64,000 nt of DNA from positions 383,306-447,305 of the forward strand of contig CAWDQZ010000003.1 in NCBI GenBank assembly GCA_963804595.1. The letters are read 5' to 3'. The DNA comes from DASUPK01 sp963804595. Its GTDB lineage: Bacteria; Actinomycetota; Thermoleophilia; Solirubrobacterales; 70-9. The stretch's first letter is position 1. The number at the start of each line of letters is the position of its first letter. The position numbers were made by a program, and so were the translations under genes. The notes under the pieces were generated by a model that worked only from the letters and a program-made list of their open reading frames with translations, had not been told where the DNA came from and searched no databases. Below, piece after piece: positions 1-7,981 of the stretch.

Positions 1-866
1 GGCCCCGGCTGGCGCACCGCCGACCAGCTCGCCTCGACCAGCGCATGGCGGCCGGCGACCGATCCCTGCTTCGAGACCCGCCCGTGGGCGGCGGGGCCCG
101 AGCCCGACTGGCTCACCTTGGGATCGAGCCCGAGGTAGGCGACGAGCTTGCGGGTCGAGGGGAAGCGGTGGATCTCGCCGACCGCCGCCATGAAGGTCGC
201 CGCGCAGATCACGTTCACCCCCGGCACCGTCATCAGCCGCCTGACCTCGGCGCTCTCGAGTGAGGCGGCGGCGATCAAGCGCTCGACCGCCTCGATCTCG
301 GAGTCGAGGAACTCGACTGGCGCAGGGCGGAGTCGACCGACTCGCGCTCCTCCTCGGGCAGGGCGAGCCCGGCCAGCCAGCGCCGGCCCTTCGCCCCGAA
401 GAGATCGGAGAACGGGGCGCGGCCGACGAGGCAGCGCATCAGGGTCGCGTGGATCTGGTTCTTTGAGCGCGAGCGCGCCGAGACGAGCTGGCCGCGGCGC
501 TGGAGGCGCCGGCGCATCACCTGGGTGGCGCGGTCGGGCACCAGACCGGCTCGAGCTCACCCGCGGCCAAGAGCCTCGCCAGCGCTCGCGCGTCGAGCCG
601 GTCGGTCTTCGCCCGCGCGGAGCGGATCCCGGTGTCTCCCGGCGAGACGACGATCACCTCGGCGACGTGCGGCTCGATCGAGCCGCTTGATCTCCCAGGC
701 GTTGCCGGTGACCTCGAGCGCCACCCTGTCCTCGGCGCCGAGGCTTTGGGCGAAGAGCTCGATCTCTCGGGCTTGGTGGCGATCCGTCCGCCGAGCGGAG
801 CTGAGCTCCCTCGGCGATCGCCACCTCGCAGAACTCGAGGTGGACGTCCAATCCGATTGCCCTCAT
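1..866 (-). pseudogene. IS110-family transposase, frameshifted and cut by window edge
   Basis: The reading starts at ATG 866 with MRAIGLDVH, the usual IS110 N-terminus carrying the first Asp of the DEDD catalytic set. Recognisable pieces follow in different frames: VALEVTGNAWEIKRL, then KTDRLDARALARLLAAGEL, then a helical central part, then MTVPGVNVICAATFMAAVG and YLGLDPKVSQSGSG of the C-terminal transposase_20 domain. Frame changes fall near 785, 690, 540 and 325, so no intact protein can be made. The 3' end lies beyond base 1. No terminal repeats can be recognised, which is normal for IS110. It is an inactive mobile-element remnant bordering an accessory region. Confidence 0.85.
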
Positions 867-1167
867 CTGCTCCTCCTCTGCTCGAAAGTTTGGGAGAAGC
901 GGTGGGCAAACGACAACGACGCATTCGCGCTCTAGGCGCACCCGGACAAGTCGCAGGGGCGGCCACTGAAAGCTCGGGCTCTGGGCCCATCGTCCAAGAA
1001 TCGGCCTGCCCATCTCGCGTTCTCCCGGAAGCCCCTGTCCCGGTCAGCCGACCGTAGGTCGCGACCCGGACGTCAGCTTCCGGGGAGGATTTTCATCTCC
1101 CGAAAAGCGGCTATTCCACGATCAGGACAGATTTGGAGCAAATCAGGCCGACCCTGAAGGTTTCTGG
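867..1167. other. gene-free stretch between IS110 remnant and yihY-like gene
   Basis: No convincing coding sequence is seen. An imperfect hairpin at 1077-1107 (11-base arms, three weak positions, 9-base loop) lies just past the stop of the minus-strand membrane gene. It has no T-tract on that strand, so it is at best a weak terminator. Part of the stretch near 870-1000 is probably the upstream non-coding end of the IS110 element. Confidence 0.4.
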
Positions 1168-2058
1168 CTACCTCGCCCTTGTTGGCAGGTTGAGCGTCTC
1201 CCTTTCGGGGACACCCTCGCCGAGTTCCTTGTGACGCTCGATCTCCGCATCGAGCTCGGCGCCGAACAGGAGGGCCACGTTGGTGAGCCACAGCCACGCC
1301 ACCAGCACGATCGCGCCCGCGAAAGCCCCGTAGAGGGCGCCCACGTTGGCCACCTGCGAGATGTAGGCCGAGAAGCCGACCGAGGCGGCCAGCCAGATGA
1401 GCACGCCCACGAACGCCCCGGGCGTGACCCAGCGAAACGCCCGCTGCTTCACGTCGGGCGTGACGTAGTAAATCAGCGCGAATATCAGCATGGTGACGGC
1501 CAGGGCCCCCGGCCAGCGAGCGACGCTCCAGATCGACGCGGCGGTGGGACCAAGGCCGATGAAGCCGAAGAGGTCCTCGGCGAATCGGCCGCCGATGAAG
1601 AGCATGATGAGACTCGCCAGCACCAGGCCCATGAGCACGAAGGTGAAGATGATGTCGGTTGACTTGCGCCGCAGGAAGCTGCGGCCGCCACCCTCGAGCT
1701 CGAAGACCACGTTGAGAGCGCGGCGAGCAGCCTCGAGCACGCCGGTGGTGCCATAGAGAGTGAGCGCGATGCTGACCACGAAGGCCGTCACCGCCGATCC
1801 TTTGTGCTGGAGGGCTTGGCGCAGGGAGCTGTCCAGCGGCACGAGCGCCGAGTGGGGCACGACGTCGCGCAGGTAGTTGATGATCGCGTTGTAGGTGCTC
1901 GGGTACTCACCCAGGAGTCCCAGCAAGGAGAGGCCGAGCAGGATGGCGGGAAAGAGGGACATCAACGAGTAGTAGGTAAGCGCCGCTGCGTGCTGGGTCA
2001 TCTGGTCGTCGTAAAACGACACCAGCGCCCGCTTAATCACTGCCACTGCTGACCGCAT
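1168..2058 (-). CDS. YihY/BrkB-family inner membrane protein
   Basis: This 296-residue protein has the YihY/virulence factor BrkB (once 'ribonuclease BN') fold. The N-terminal signature DDQMTQHAAALTYYSLMSLF precedes about six membrane segments, including FPAILLGLSLLGLLG, AVTAFVVSIALTLYG, IIFTFVLMGLVLASLIMLFI and GAFAGAIVLVAWLWLTNVAL. The family is present in most bacteria. Its molecular role is unsettled, and the RNase assignment was withdrawn for E. coli YihY. The gene is full length with ATG at 2058 and stands alone between the IS110 remnant and the SnoaL-like array. The C-terminal 25 residues are polar. Confidence 0.85.
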   Translation of the reverse strand: MRSAVAVIKRALVSFYDDQMTQHAAALTYYSLMSLFPAILLGLSLLGLLGEYPSTYNAIINYLRDVVPHSALVPLDSSLRQALQHKGSAVTAFVVSIALTLYGTTGVLEAARRALNVVFELEGGGRSFLRRKSTDIIFTFVLMGLVLASLIMLFIGGRFAEDLFGFIGLGPTAASIWSVARWPGALAVTMLIFALIYYVTPDVKQRAFRWVTPGAFVGVLIWLAASVGFSAYISQVANVGALYGAFAGAIVLVAWLWLTNVALLFGAELDAEIERHKELGEGVPERETLNLPTRAR

Positions 2059-2199
2059 CCGGTACTTTCTACCCGGCGACCAGGGGTTCGGACTGCACTA
2101 AGACACCTGCGCGCCAGACTACCTGCTTCCCGAGCCGAGCTGGACCTCGAGAAAGAAGAAGCCCTCCGCAAAGGCGCGCCGGCCGAAACGTCAGAACCG

Positions 2200-2219
2200 C
2201 TGCTTTGCATGGAAAGCAG
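2200..2219. repeat. palindrome A (copy 1), array head
   Basis: A perfect hairpin with a 7-bp stem, CTGCTTT/AAAGCAG, and loop GCATGG. It lies 25 bases before the start of the first SnoaL-like unit. Copies with compensatory stem changes occur at 6051, 7793 and 9875, with degenerate forms at 4715, 41058 and 41871. It is not followed by a T-run, so it does not look like a simple terminator. Confidence 0.75.
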
Positions 2220-2224
2220 ACCGC

Positions 2225-2246
2225 CGAGAGATACTGCGTGGGCGAT
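2225..2246 (+). promoter_or_regulatory. conserved array leader, possible -10 element for leaderless start
   Basis: The sequence GAGATACTGCGTGGGCGATG precedes the first unit here and, nearly base for base, the first unit of the minus-strand array (11443-11464) and the fragment at 12695-12717. GATACT lies 9 bases before ATG and matches TATAAT at four of six positions. There is no good Shine-Dalgarno, so a leaderless transcript is possible. This reading is inference. Confidence 0.45.
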
Positions 2247-2632
2247 GTCGCAGGAGAAGGTGGAGATCGTGCGTCAATCGGAGGAAGCCCTTTGCGGGCG
2301 ACGGGAGCCTGGTTCGCGATCCACGATGAGGAGTTCGAAATCGTGCCAGTCCGCGATTGGCTCGAGGGTGCCGTACGCGGTCGCGAGGCTTCTGTTCTTC
2401 GCATGAGGACCGCGACAGCTTCGAGTGGGTTTCGATAGAGGTCGAGCACGTTGATGCCGGGGTGACAAGTCTTGGTGATATCCGCGGGCCGTCTTGCGCG
2501 GAGTGGGGAGCGGCGCCGAGGTCGAGTACGAACATGGTTCGTCGCCACGGTCCGTCGAGGGAGAGGATCCTTCGCATGCAGTGGTTCGCGGACCGTGTCG
2601 ACGCCCTCGAAGCCGTCGGCCTTACGGAGTAG
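2244..2632 (+). pseudogene. SnoaL-like unit 1, frameshifted
   Basis: First unit of the plus-strand array. It opens with MSQEKVEIVRQSEEAL and ends with DALEAVGLTE followed by TAG. Members of this NTF2-fold group are single-domain proteins of about 130-155 residues. Some SnoaL relatives are cyclases or hydrolases, but the substrate of this MSEENVE type is unknown. Between head and tail the frame is lost soon after residue 18 and regained before RDSFEWVSIEVEHVDAG, so the copy cannot be translated whole. The stop is three bases from the next ATG, the standard spacing of the array. Confidence 0.7.
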
Positions 2633-2635
2633 CCG

Positions 2636-3032
2636 ATGTCGGAGGAGAACGTCGAATCGTGCGCGCGCTCCTACGACGCGTACGTAAGCGGCGACCTGGA
2701 ATCTGCTCTTGCGGCTTTCGACCGGGAGATCGAGGTCTACGACCACGACATACCGGAGTCCGGTGAGCTACCGCGGGTTGGAAGGACTGTTTCGTTGGCA
2801 GGCCGATTGGGAGGGCAGCTGGGAAAGCTGGCGTTGGGATCCCGAGGAGTTCATCGAGGCTGGGGAGCGCGTCGTCGCGGTTCTCCGCGTTCATGCCAGG
2901 GGACGCGAGAGTGGCGTCGATGTCGAACGTGTCGATGGCGCGGTGTGGACGCTGCGAGAAGGAAGGTGCGTGCGACTCGACTATTACGGCAGCAGAGAGG
3001 AAGCCCTCGAAGCCGCCGGCCTTGAGGAGTAG
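2636..3032 (+). pseudogene. SnoaL-like unit 2, single frameshift
   Basis: The first frame reads MSEENVESCARSYDAYVSGD and continues to DHDIPESGE. Near base 2765 the homology moves to another frame, SYRGLEGLFRWQADWEGSW, and runs through DPEEFIEAGERVVAVLRVHA to the tail EEALEAAGLEE. Order and length match an ordinary 130-residue member, so one indel explains the break. The head codons are ATG TCG GAG GAG AAC, as in the intact copies. The Shine-Dalgarno is the GGAG of unit 1's last codons. A sequencing error is possible in principle, but intact genes elsewhere in the window argue for real decay. Confidence 0.75.
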
Positions 3033-3035
3033 GCG

Positions 3036-3446
3036 ATGTCGCAGGAGAACTTGGAGACCCTCCGGCGAGCCCATGAGGCCTGGAAGGCCGAGGATCTGGA
3101 CGCCTTCTTGGCCGAGGCTGATCCCGAGGTCGAGTGGCATACCGCGCTTGAGCAAGCCTTGGAGGGCAGAGGAGGCATCTACCGGGGCCACGACGGTGTG
3201 CGAAAGGCCTGGGAGAATATCGGGGCGAGGCGTGGGGAGGCTTCATGAGCCAGATTCAGGAGATTCGCGACCTCGAGAGAGTCGGTTCTGCTCCTCGGTC
3301 ATCTCGACGTGGCCGGCCGGACGACTGGCATCGAGTTGAGCCAGGAATTCGGGCAGCTCGTCACCTTCCGAGGCGGGAAGATCCTCCGCTCGCAGGACTT
3401 CCTGAGCCACGCCGAAGCCCTCCAAGCCGCTGGGCTGCGGGAGTAG
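3036..3446 (+). pseudogene. SnoaL-like unit 3, two frameshifts
   Basis: Starts MSQENLETLRRAHEAWKAED and is readable through DPEVEWHTALEQALEGRGGI and a YRGHDGVRKAW motif typical of the family. The frame then changes near 3225, giving MSQIQEIRDLERVG, and again near 3290, giving HLDVAGRTTGIELSQEF. It finishes with HAEALQAAGLRE and TAG at 3444. The YRG-x-GVR segment and the final helix mark it as an NTF2-fold relative. It is translated only to codon 70 as it stands. Three bases (gcg) separate it from unit 4. Confidence 0.75.
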
Positions 3447-3449
3447 GCG

Positions 3450-3853
3450 ATGTCGGAGGAGAACCTCGACGAGGTGAGACGCTCTAATAAGGCATTCAAC
3501 GACGGTGACCTGGATGGAGCACTCGAGATTTACGATCCGCAGGTCGTCTATCACGAGCAGCTCGGGACCCCACTTGACACGGCCGAGGTCCTCTGGGGTC
3601 TCGATGACGTCCGGGCCTCGGTGATGTCCTACATCGCGGAGTTCCCGGACTTCCACTCGGAGATCGACGAGCTGTTGGACGCCGGCGACAAGGTCGTCTG
3701 CGTGCAACGCTGGACTGGCACGGGGCGCGGAGCGGCCTTTCGGTTGAGTTGGAAGAAGTGATCGTCTTAACGTTCGAGAACGGCAAGGTCATCGAGGTAA
3801 GGGTCTACCCGGATCGGGCAAGCGCCCTCGAAGCCGCCGGGCTGTCGGAGTAA
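3450..3853 (+). pseudogene. SnoaL-like unit 4, late frameshift
   Basis: An open frame of 103 residues begins MSEENLDEVRRSNKAFNDGD and covers most of the fold (WGLDDVRASVMSYIAEFPDF, DKVVCVQRWTGTGRG). Near 3740 the frame shifts. The remaining strand and helix, VELEEVIVLTFENGKVIEV and ASALEAAGLSE, are in another frame ending at TAA 3853. The truncated product would lack the last strand and helix, so it is unlikely to fold normally. The stop here is TAA rather than the TAG of its neighbours, but the gcg spacer to the next ATG is kept. Confidence 0.75.
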
Positions 3854-3856
3854 GCG

Positions 3857-4262
3857 ATGTCGGAGGAGAACGTCGAGATTCTCCGCCGCCACGTAGCCGC
3901 GTTCAACGATGGCGATCTCGATGCGATGGCGGATCTGGTGACCGAAGACTTCGAGTTCATTCCGTACTTGGCTGCGGTGGTTGAGAAGACGACTACTTAC
4001 CGCGGGCTGAGACCGGCTCCGCCAGTATCGGGAGGACGCTGGCGCGGCATGGGATGACATTCAGGTGAGAATTGATGAGATCCGGGACCTTGGGGAACGC
4101 GCAGTCGCCTTCGGTGAGATACGCGGACGTGGCAGGGGCAGCGGGCTGGACATCCGGGTTCCGCTCGCATGGGTGGCGGACTTTCACCAGGGCAAGGTGA
4201 GCCGACTTCAGAGCTATGAGAACGCGGTCGAAGCCCTCGAAGCCGCCGGGCTGTCGGAGTAG
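3857..4262 (+). pseudogene. SnoaL-like unit 5, single frameshift
   Basis: The head frame gives MSEENVEILRRHVAAFNDGD followed by DLVTEDFEFIPYLAAVVE and YRG, and stops at 4057 after an indel near 4010. The downstream frame gives RLRQYREDAGAAWDDIQV, IRDLGERAVAFGEIRGRGRG, ADFHQGKVSRLQSY and the tail EALEAAGLSE. Joined, the two halves make a normal-length member. The first halves of units 4 and 5 share the stretch AFNDGDLD, suggesting fairly recent duplication inside the array. Confidence 0.75.
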
Positions 4263-4265
4263 GCG

Positions 4266-4694
4266 ATGTCGGAGGAGAACGTGGAGATCGTGCGCCAGTT
4301 GTTCGAGACCTTTCAGGACGTATTTCAGCGCGATGATCCGGCGACGGCGGGCACACTGTTCGATTCGGAGCTCGTCGCTGAGGATGCCGAGTGGATACCG
4401 TTTCGCGGCTGGCCTGGGCCTCAGAGCTATCGCGGGCGCGACGGATTCGTGGAGTTCTGGAGTACATGGACTGAGGACTTCGAGGGCTGGTCGGTTGAGT
4501 TGGAGCGACTGGTCGACGGCGGCGATGGACGGGTTGTCGCACTGTTCCATCAGACAGCGACCGGCAGGGGGAGCGGCACGCCGGTCAAGCTCCATTTCGG
4601 CCTGGTCTATGAGCTGGAAGATGGACGGGTGATTCGGATGCAGAACTACATGGACCCGGCCGAAGCCCTCGAAGCCGCCGGGCTGTCGGAATAG
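4266..4694 (+). CDS. SnoaL-like (NTF2-fold) protein, unit 6, intact
   Basis: The only intact copy of the first array, 142 residues. It reads MSEENVEIVRQLFETFQDVF at the start, has the usual YRGRDGFVEFW turn-helix, the strands LERLVDGGDGRVVALFHQTA and VKLHFGLVYELEDGRVIRMQ, and ends DPAEALEAAGLSE. NTF2-fold proteins form a cone with a pocket that may bind a small hydrophobic ligand or serve as an active site. No catalytic Asp/His pair can be named with confidence. ATG follows gcg after unit 5's TAG, with GGAG six bases upstream inside unit 5's last codons, so translation is probably coupled. It is the last unit before a B-A palindrome pair. Confidence 0.8.
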   Translation: MSEENVEIVRQLFETFQDVFQRDDPATAGTLFDSELVAEDAEWIPFRGWPGPQSYRGRDGFVEFWSTWTEDFEGWSVELERLVDGGDGRVVALFHQTATGRGSGTPVKLHFGLVYELEDGRVIRMQNYMDPAEALEAAGLSE

Positions 4695-4732
4695 CTGCTT
4701 TGGACGAGAAGCGGCGCTTTGCATGGAATGCG
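4695..4732. repeat. palindrome pair B-A' at array end
   Basis: Directly after unit 6's TAG come palindrome B (4695-4714, stem CTGCTT/AAGCGG, loop TGGACGAG) and a degenerate palindrome A (4715-4732, stem CGCTTT/AATGCG with one mismatch, loop GCATGG). The same B-then-A order is found after the last unit of the other two arrays at 7769-7812 and, on the minus strand, 9920-9875. Confidence 0.7.
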
Positions 4733-4791
4733 ACCGCGCACCCAGGTCGGGGCGCGCCGCGATCTCGTTGCCAGAAGAATCGAAGTTGGCA

Positions 4792-5955
4792 TCAGCGGGC
4801 TTGCTTCGTGATCCCGAGACCGTACGCCTCGACGGGCTCGCTGATTCCGCGGACGTGATAGCTGCCGAGAGGCTCCCAATCGAAGAGCCTCTCGGTGGCT
4901 CGCGCCACAGCCTCAGATGCCACGAGCTGATTGCGCCCGGCCAGATCTAGCAGGCGCGCGGCCAGATTGACAACCGTGCCAAAGTAGTCGCCCTCCCGGT
5001 ACAGCGCCACACCGTGATGGACGCTTGCGTGGACGCCGGGCGAAATGTCGCCGCGCATTCGCTCGATGATCCGCGTGCAAGCGCTTACCGCCGCGGCGGG
5101 CTCGGGGTAGGTGAGCATGTAGCCGTCGCCGAGGGCTTTGAGGACGTGACCTTTCTCGCCGAGCTCGGCCGTCACGATGATCGCGAACCGCTCGATCGCC
5201 TCGACGGCGGCCTCATCGCCCTGGGCCTCGGCGTAGGCCGTGAAGTCCTTCAGATCGCAGAAGACAAGCGTCACCTCGACGGCACCGGGAAGCACGCCCT
5301 CTTCCGTCCGCCGCTCGGCCTCACGAACAGCCGCCTGCGCCAGCTCGTGCTCCACTCGGCGGCGATGGACCCCGAGCAGCATCGGATCCGCAAGGGGCAA
5401 CAGCTGACCGAACGCCTCGTGCACTGCCGGAAGCGCCGGGAGGACCCCACCGCTCGCGTCCCGCAGCCTCCGCTCCACATACAGCCGGAAGACGTGAATC
5501 TCGGTCTGGGCTATGTGGGCGAGCGCCTGGCCGTAAACCCTTACGACCTGGAGGTAGAACTCGGGCGGCCAGATCTCACGCAACTCGCCGAACCGCTGCA
5601 GCACGGCGGCCTCCTCGGGCGTGAAGTAGGGCTCGTCCGGCTCCGGCGCCCGCAGGCCAAAGGCCAGAGCGATCAGCTGCGTCTCGGCCACCCGCAGGCC
5701 CCCGTCGGCCTCGATCTGGGAGGGCGAGACGGTTCGCTCGCTCTGGGCGGGATCGAGGACGGCGTCGAAGATCGCGTCCTCCACCCTGCCGCGCTCATGT
5801 GCGGAACGAATCGCCTCGGGGGAGACTCCCAGCTCGATCAGCTCGCCGATCATCCTCTCGAGCTCGGGGGCTGCTCCGATCTCCCGCGCGAGCGCCTGGC
5901 CGTCGACCCCCACGACGCGATCGTCTTCGGCTTCTGGGGGCATCCGCGTGATCAT
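4792..5955 (-). CDS. class III adenylate/guanylate cyclase with N-terminal regulatory domain
   Basis: 387 residues. The C-terminal third is a class III nucleotide cyclase catalytic domain. TLVFCDLKDFTAYAEAQGD carries the first metal Asp. VLKALGDGYMLTYPEP carries the substrate Lys and second metal Asp. NLAARLLDLAGRNQLVASEA carries the transition-state Asn/Arg pair. The first 200 residues are helical and resemble the regulatory domain of M. tuberculosis Rv1264-like cyclases (LGVSPEAIRSA, then FTPEEAAVLQRFGELREIWP); this is a family-level impression. No membrane segment is seen, so it should be a soluble cAMP-forming homodimer. It is monocistronic, between two array remnants. ATG at 5955 is chosen because upstream codons lose the pattern. 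Confidence 0.85.
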   Translation of the reverse strand: MITRMPPEAEDDRVVGVDGQALAREIGAAPELERMIGELIELGVSPEAIRSAHERGRVEDAIFDAVLDPAQSERTVSPSQIEADGGLRVAETQLIALAFGLRAPEPDEPYFTPEEAAVLQRFGELREIWPPEFYLQVVRVYGQALAHIAQTEIHVFRLYVERRLRDASGGVLPALPAVHEAFGQLLPLADPMLLGVHRRRVEHELAQAAVREAERRTEEGVLPGAVEVTLVFCDLKDFTAYAEAQGDEAAVEAIERFAIIVTAELGEKGHVLKALGDGYMLTYPEPAAAVSACTRIIERMRGDISPGVHASVHHGVALYREGDYFGTVVNLAARLLDLAGRNQLVASEAVARATERLFDWEPLGSYHVRGISEPVEAYGLGITKQAR

Positions 5956-6050
5956 CGCGCCTCACGCCCGAGGAGGGAACTCTTGGGCCCACGCGAGGCG
6001 CTCCCCTCCTGCGCTTCCTGCCGCGTGAAAGCCGGAGCGACTAGTCGCCA

Positions 6051-6106
6051 CTGCTTTGCATGGAAAGCAGCACTCGCCGCGAGATACCGCGCCAGCGATG
6101 TCGAAC
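6051..6106. repeat. palindrome A with vestigial array head
   Basis: A perfect palindrome A at 6051-6070 is followed by a leader GCGAGATACCGCGCCAGCGATG and then TCGAACACGCCTTGA, which would encode only MSNTP. This is the same head arrangement as at 2200-2246 but with no SnoaL-like body. It looks like a deletion scar, or a head left behind when a unit was lost. Confidence 0.55.
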
Positions 6107-6244
6107 ACGCCTTGACGGGCCGATCTGGCGAGGGAGACGGGGGCACCCCTGGGGAAAGGAGTCCCTGATGTCGAGTGTCCGTCCTCTGTCGTCCGCAGTC
6201 GAGTCGGTGAGCAGGAGGAGTAGGGGGCTCTCCTGGGTTCGGGG

Positions 6245-6822
6245 GTGACGCTTCATCGCGGCGAGCGTGATGGTAGCTGCGCGTCTGTTGGTGCCTGGCT
6301 ACCTCGGCCAAGCGGCCCTAGCGGTGCCGGTTGTCCCTCACCTAGCGAGCCGGTCGCGCCGATCGTGGGGCGCTGGCAGCAGCTACATACCTGCCAGGAA
6401 CTCGTGGATGCCCTGAACGCGCTGGGTCTGGGGGCGCTTGCGCCGGGAGTAGTAGGCGACTACTTCCCCGACCAGACCTTCGACGAGCTAGCCGCGAAGG
6501 ACGACATCTGCGCAGGGGCCAAGCCCCAGCAGCACTCCCACTTCTTCACCGCTGACGGCCTCTTCGGGTCGTTGGACCAGTACGGGAACCAGGTGGATGA
6601 CGACGCCTACATGATCGTGGACTCGAACACAATCAGATCGGCCCCGGGACGTTCGACTACAGCATCCAAGGCGGCACCCTTCAGCTGACCCCAATCATCA
6701 CGGACAAGCAACGGCGGGAGGCGCTCAGGCACCCCGAGGAGTTCACAACAGCGGGATGGATGGTTGCCGTGTCGTACCCAGGGACGAAGTGGAAGAACGT
6801 GCCCTGCGCAGGTTGGTGTTAG
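6245..6822 (+). pseudogene. conserved actinobacterial secreted-type protein, frameshifted
   Basis: The first frame contains GRWQQLHTCQELVDALNALG, VVGDYFPDQTFDELAAKDD and KPQQHSHFFTADGLFGSLDQ. After an indel near 6632 the homology continues as QIGPGTFDYSIQGGTLQLTP, TDKQRREALRHPEEFTTAGW and VPCAGWC, ending at TAG 6820. I recall similar uncharacterised proteins in Thermoleophilia but know no function. The first 35 residues from GTG/ATG codons near 6245 do not form a clear signal peptide, so the true start may be lost. It is isolated between the cyclase and the second array group. Confidence 0.6.
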
Positions 6823-6902
6823 TTCGGTCCTCTTAACCCCCCTAGGGAGTACCGCGTGCACGTATGAGGCGTTCTGCGGCCACCCCGCTATCGGCGTAGA
6901 CG

Positions 6903-7289
6903 ATGTCGGAGGAGAACGTCGAGATCGTGCGTGAGCGACTGATGCTTGGAACCGCGGCGAGCTCGACCCAGAGGAGGCGTATCACCCGATGTCGAATTTC
7001 TGCCGCTTCGGGCCGCCACGGAGGGTGGGTATCACGGGCTTTCGGGCATCGAAGCTTTCGTCTCTGACACCTTCGAGGTCTTCGACAAGTTCGACGTGAA
7101 CTACCAGTTCACCGATCTCGGCGAGTGGGTGCTCGCCTGGGGCACCATCCATGTGCGAGCGAGAGGCAGCGGCTTGGAGACGGACATCCAAACCGGCGGC
7201 CTCGTCGAGTTCGGGACGGGAAGATCGTGCGCTGGGAGGACTTTGGGTCGAAAGACAAAGCCCTCGAAGCCGCCGGGCTGCAGGAGTAA
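6903..7289 (+). pseudogene. SnoaL-like unit 7, frameshifted
   Basis: Opens ATG TCG GAG GAG AAC GTC GAG ATC GTG, identical at DNA level to other heads, but the frame is lost within 13 codons. A second frame gives DVEFLPLRAATEGGYHGLSG, TFEVFDKFDVNYQFTDLGEW and GTIHVRARGSGLETDIQTGG. A third gives RDGKIVRWEDFGSKDKALEA and the tail AGLQE with TAA at 7287. The upstream bases CGTAGACGATG resemble the array leader but no palindrome A is close. Spacing to unit 8 is one base longer (ggcg) than elsewhere. Confidence 0.7.
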
Positions 7290-7295
7290 GGCGAT

Positions 7296-7763
7296 GTGCA
7301 GGAGAACGTCAAGATCGTTCGAAGGTTCTATCCCGGAAGCGTAGATTTGGTCGCCACGATCGCTGACCCAGAAGGGTTCGAGGCCGCTCGTGTCGCATGG
7401 GAGCCGCTCTTGCATCGCGACTTCGAGACCGTCGTTGCGGGGGAACTGCTGGGCGGTAGTGCTGAGATCCCAGGGGGATCTTCTTCGCGCCCGGTCACCC
7501 ACGGTCTGAACGGCTTCGCGAGCGCCTTCCGTGACTGGCTTAGCGCCTGGGAGAGTTGGGTGCTAATGCCGCCCGACTTCATCGATGTGGACGAGACCCG
7601 AGTGCTCGCCCTGTTCGAAGTCCGGGCGCGCTCCAAGACGCATCAGGTCGAGATGCCCATTGAGGCCGCCAACCTCTGGACGCTGCGGGATCGAAAGGTC
7701 GCCCGCCTGGAGCTGTTCCTCGACCAGACCGAAGCCCTCGAAGCCGCCGGGCTGTCGGAGTAG
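7296..7763 (+). CDS. SnoaL-like protein, unit 8, intact but with displaced start
   Basis: 155 residues reading MQENVKIVRRFYPGSVDLVA through HGLNGFASAFRDWLSAWESW, PPDFIDVDETRVLALFEVRA and NLWTLRDRKVARLELFLDQT to EALEAAGLSE. Other units begin ATG TCG CAG/GAG. Here one C is missing, leaving ATGTGCAGGAG, so the ancestral ATG (7294) is out of frame. GTG at 7296, overlapping it, restores the frame. The Shine-Dalgarno GGAG is in unit 7's final codons. It also has an insertion of about 15 residues between strand 1 and the central helix compared with unit 6. Confidence 0.75.
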   Translation: MQENVKIVRRFYPGSVDLVATIADPEGFEAARVAWEPLLHRDFETVVAGELLGGSAEIPGGSSSRPVTHGLNGFASAFRDWLSAWESWVLMPPDFIDVDETRVLALFEVRARSKTHQVEMPIEAANLWTLRDRKVARLELFLDQTEALEAAGLSE

Positions 7764-7768
7764 GGCTA

Positions 7769-7812
7769 CTGCTTTGGACGAGAAGCAGCTATCCGCTTTG
7801 CATGGAAAGCAG
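7769..7812. repeat. palindrome pair B-A after unit 8
   Basis: B is 7769-7788 (stem CTGCTT/AAGCAG). A is 7793-7812 (inner stem GCTTT/AAAGC, loop GCATGG). The spacer GCTATCC also separates the pair on the minus strand at 9895. Bases after A, CTCCGCCGAGAG, repeat the bases that follow A at 2220 and 6071, as if a further array head once followed. Confidence 0.7.
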
Positions 7813-7981
7813 CACTCCGCCGAGAGCACCGAGGTGATCGGCTGCGGTCTGGCTTGAGCCGATCCTAAGAGGACTCTCACCAATCGAGGGCCGGGCCGGA
7901 AGTAGAGTGGCGGCGAGGGGAACCAAGGGCTAGCGGCGGAATGGAAGGCGACTCGCGTGACGCGCCGCGAGGAGGTCCGCA

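Noticed and set aside
2636..3853. Phase variation as explanation for the SnoaL frameshifts
   Set aside because: No homopolymer or short tandem repeat was seen at the break points examined, so slippage-based switching is not supported.
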